Both the position numbers and the translations under genes were made by a program. Of a stretch of DNA of 51,770 bases, positions 51,716 through 51,770 are shown piece by piece. Numbering within the stretch: position 1 is the first letter of the stretch; the number at the start of each line of letters is the position of its first letter. The stretch is from Acidobacteriota bacterium. GTDB lineage: Bacteria > Acidobacteriota > JAAYUB01. The notes under the pieces are model-generated. The model ran no database searches, had not been told where the DNA came from, and saw only the letters and a program-made list of their open reading frames with translations. The stretch covers positions 1 to 51,770 of the forward strand of contig JAGNHB010000041.1 of the NCBI GenBank assembly GCA_018001935.1, in the 5' to 3' direction.

Positions 51716-51770
51716 GGAGCACCACCGCACTCCCGTTTCGCAAAGAACTCTCTTTGGACCTGTGCCCCCG

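Noticed and set aside
51637..51770. tRNA or rRNA gene at the right edge
   Set aside because: The stems do not form a cloverleaf and no TPsiC-like GGTTCGAATCC block is present.

Overview
The window is about 52 kb of high-G+C bacterial chromosome with dense, mostly housekeeping gene content and short word-like repeats in nearly every larger intergenic gap. The type IV pilus operon with a PilQ secretin, MreB, bactofilins, three rubrerythrin-like diiron proteins without rubredoxin domains, and the gmk-rpoZ-coaBC order suggest a Gram-negative, probably anaerobic or microaerophilic organism. The repeat style and gene mix would fit Acidobacteriota or a neighbouring deep lineage, but no rRNA or other decisive marker is present, so the assignment is an inference.

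Layout. 1-0.6 kb: an anti-sigma-type ATPase followed by the start of a STAS-like protein (minus). 0.8-3.7 kb: a peroxide-defence cluster (rubrerythrin-like x3, Tpx, AhpD-like). 3.7-6.0 kb: repeats and a secreted GH5 glycosidase with FG-GAP repeats (minus). 6.4-12.2 kb: a large SF1 helicase with a RelE/ParE-like N-terminus and an alpha-solenoid C-terminus, then rmuC. 12.2-16.5 kb: serC and a ThrE-type exporter among two copies of a ~315-bp repeat. 16.5-20.0 kb: a giant GH13 protein. 20.2-22.0 kb: def and fmt (minus). 22.2-26.1 kb: gmk-rpoZ-coaBC, era and a family-4 uracil-DNA glycosylase. 26.4-29.6 kb: a three-gene cytoskeletal module (HhH protein, pentapeptide/bactofilin-like fusion, bactofilin; minus). 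29.9-34.7 kb: FecR-domain protein, diguanylate cyclase, mreB and a CDF transporter (minus). 34.8-38.6 kb: GT2, methyltransferase, short asparaginase, Ca2+/H+ exchanger and OsmC (minus). 38.9-41.4 kb: moeA (plus), truA and pyrE (minus). 41.8-47.2 kb: pilM-pilN-pilO/P fusion-pilQ-roadblock (plus), ended by two hairpin terminators facing kbl (minus). 48.6-51.8 kb: a decayed accessory patch with truncated kinase and formylglycine-generating-enzyme-like genes, a VapBC pair and repeat families.

The most distinctive items are the RelE-like/helicase/solenoid protein at 6416-10678, the pentapeptide/bactofilin-like fusion with its two neighbours, the PilO-PilP fusion with a roadblock gene, the flanked GH13 protein, and the repeat families that touch coding ends: a repeat supplies the thrE stop codon, and a tandem repeat truncates the formylglycine-generating-enzyme-like gene. 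No CRISPR array, tRNA, rRNA, intact insertion sequence or prophage was seen.
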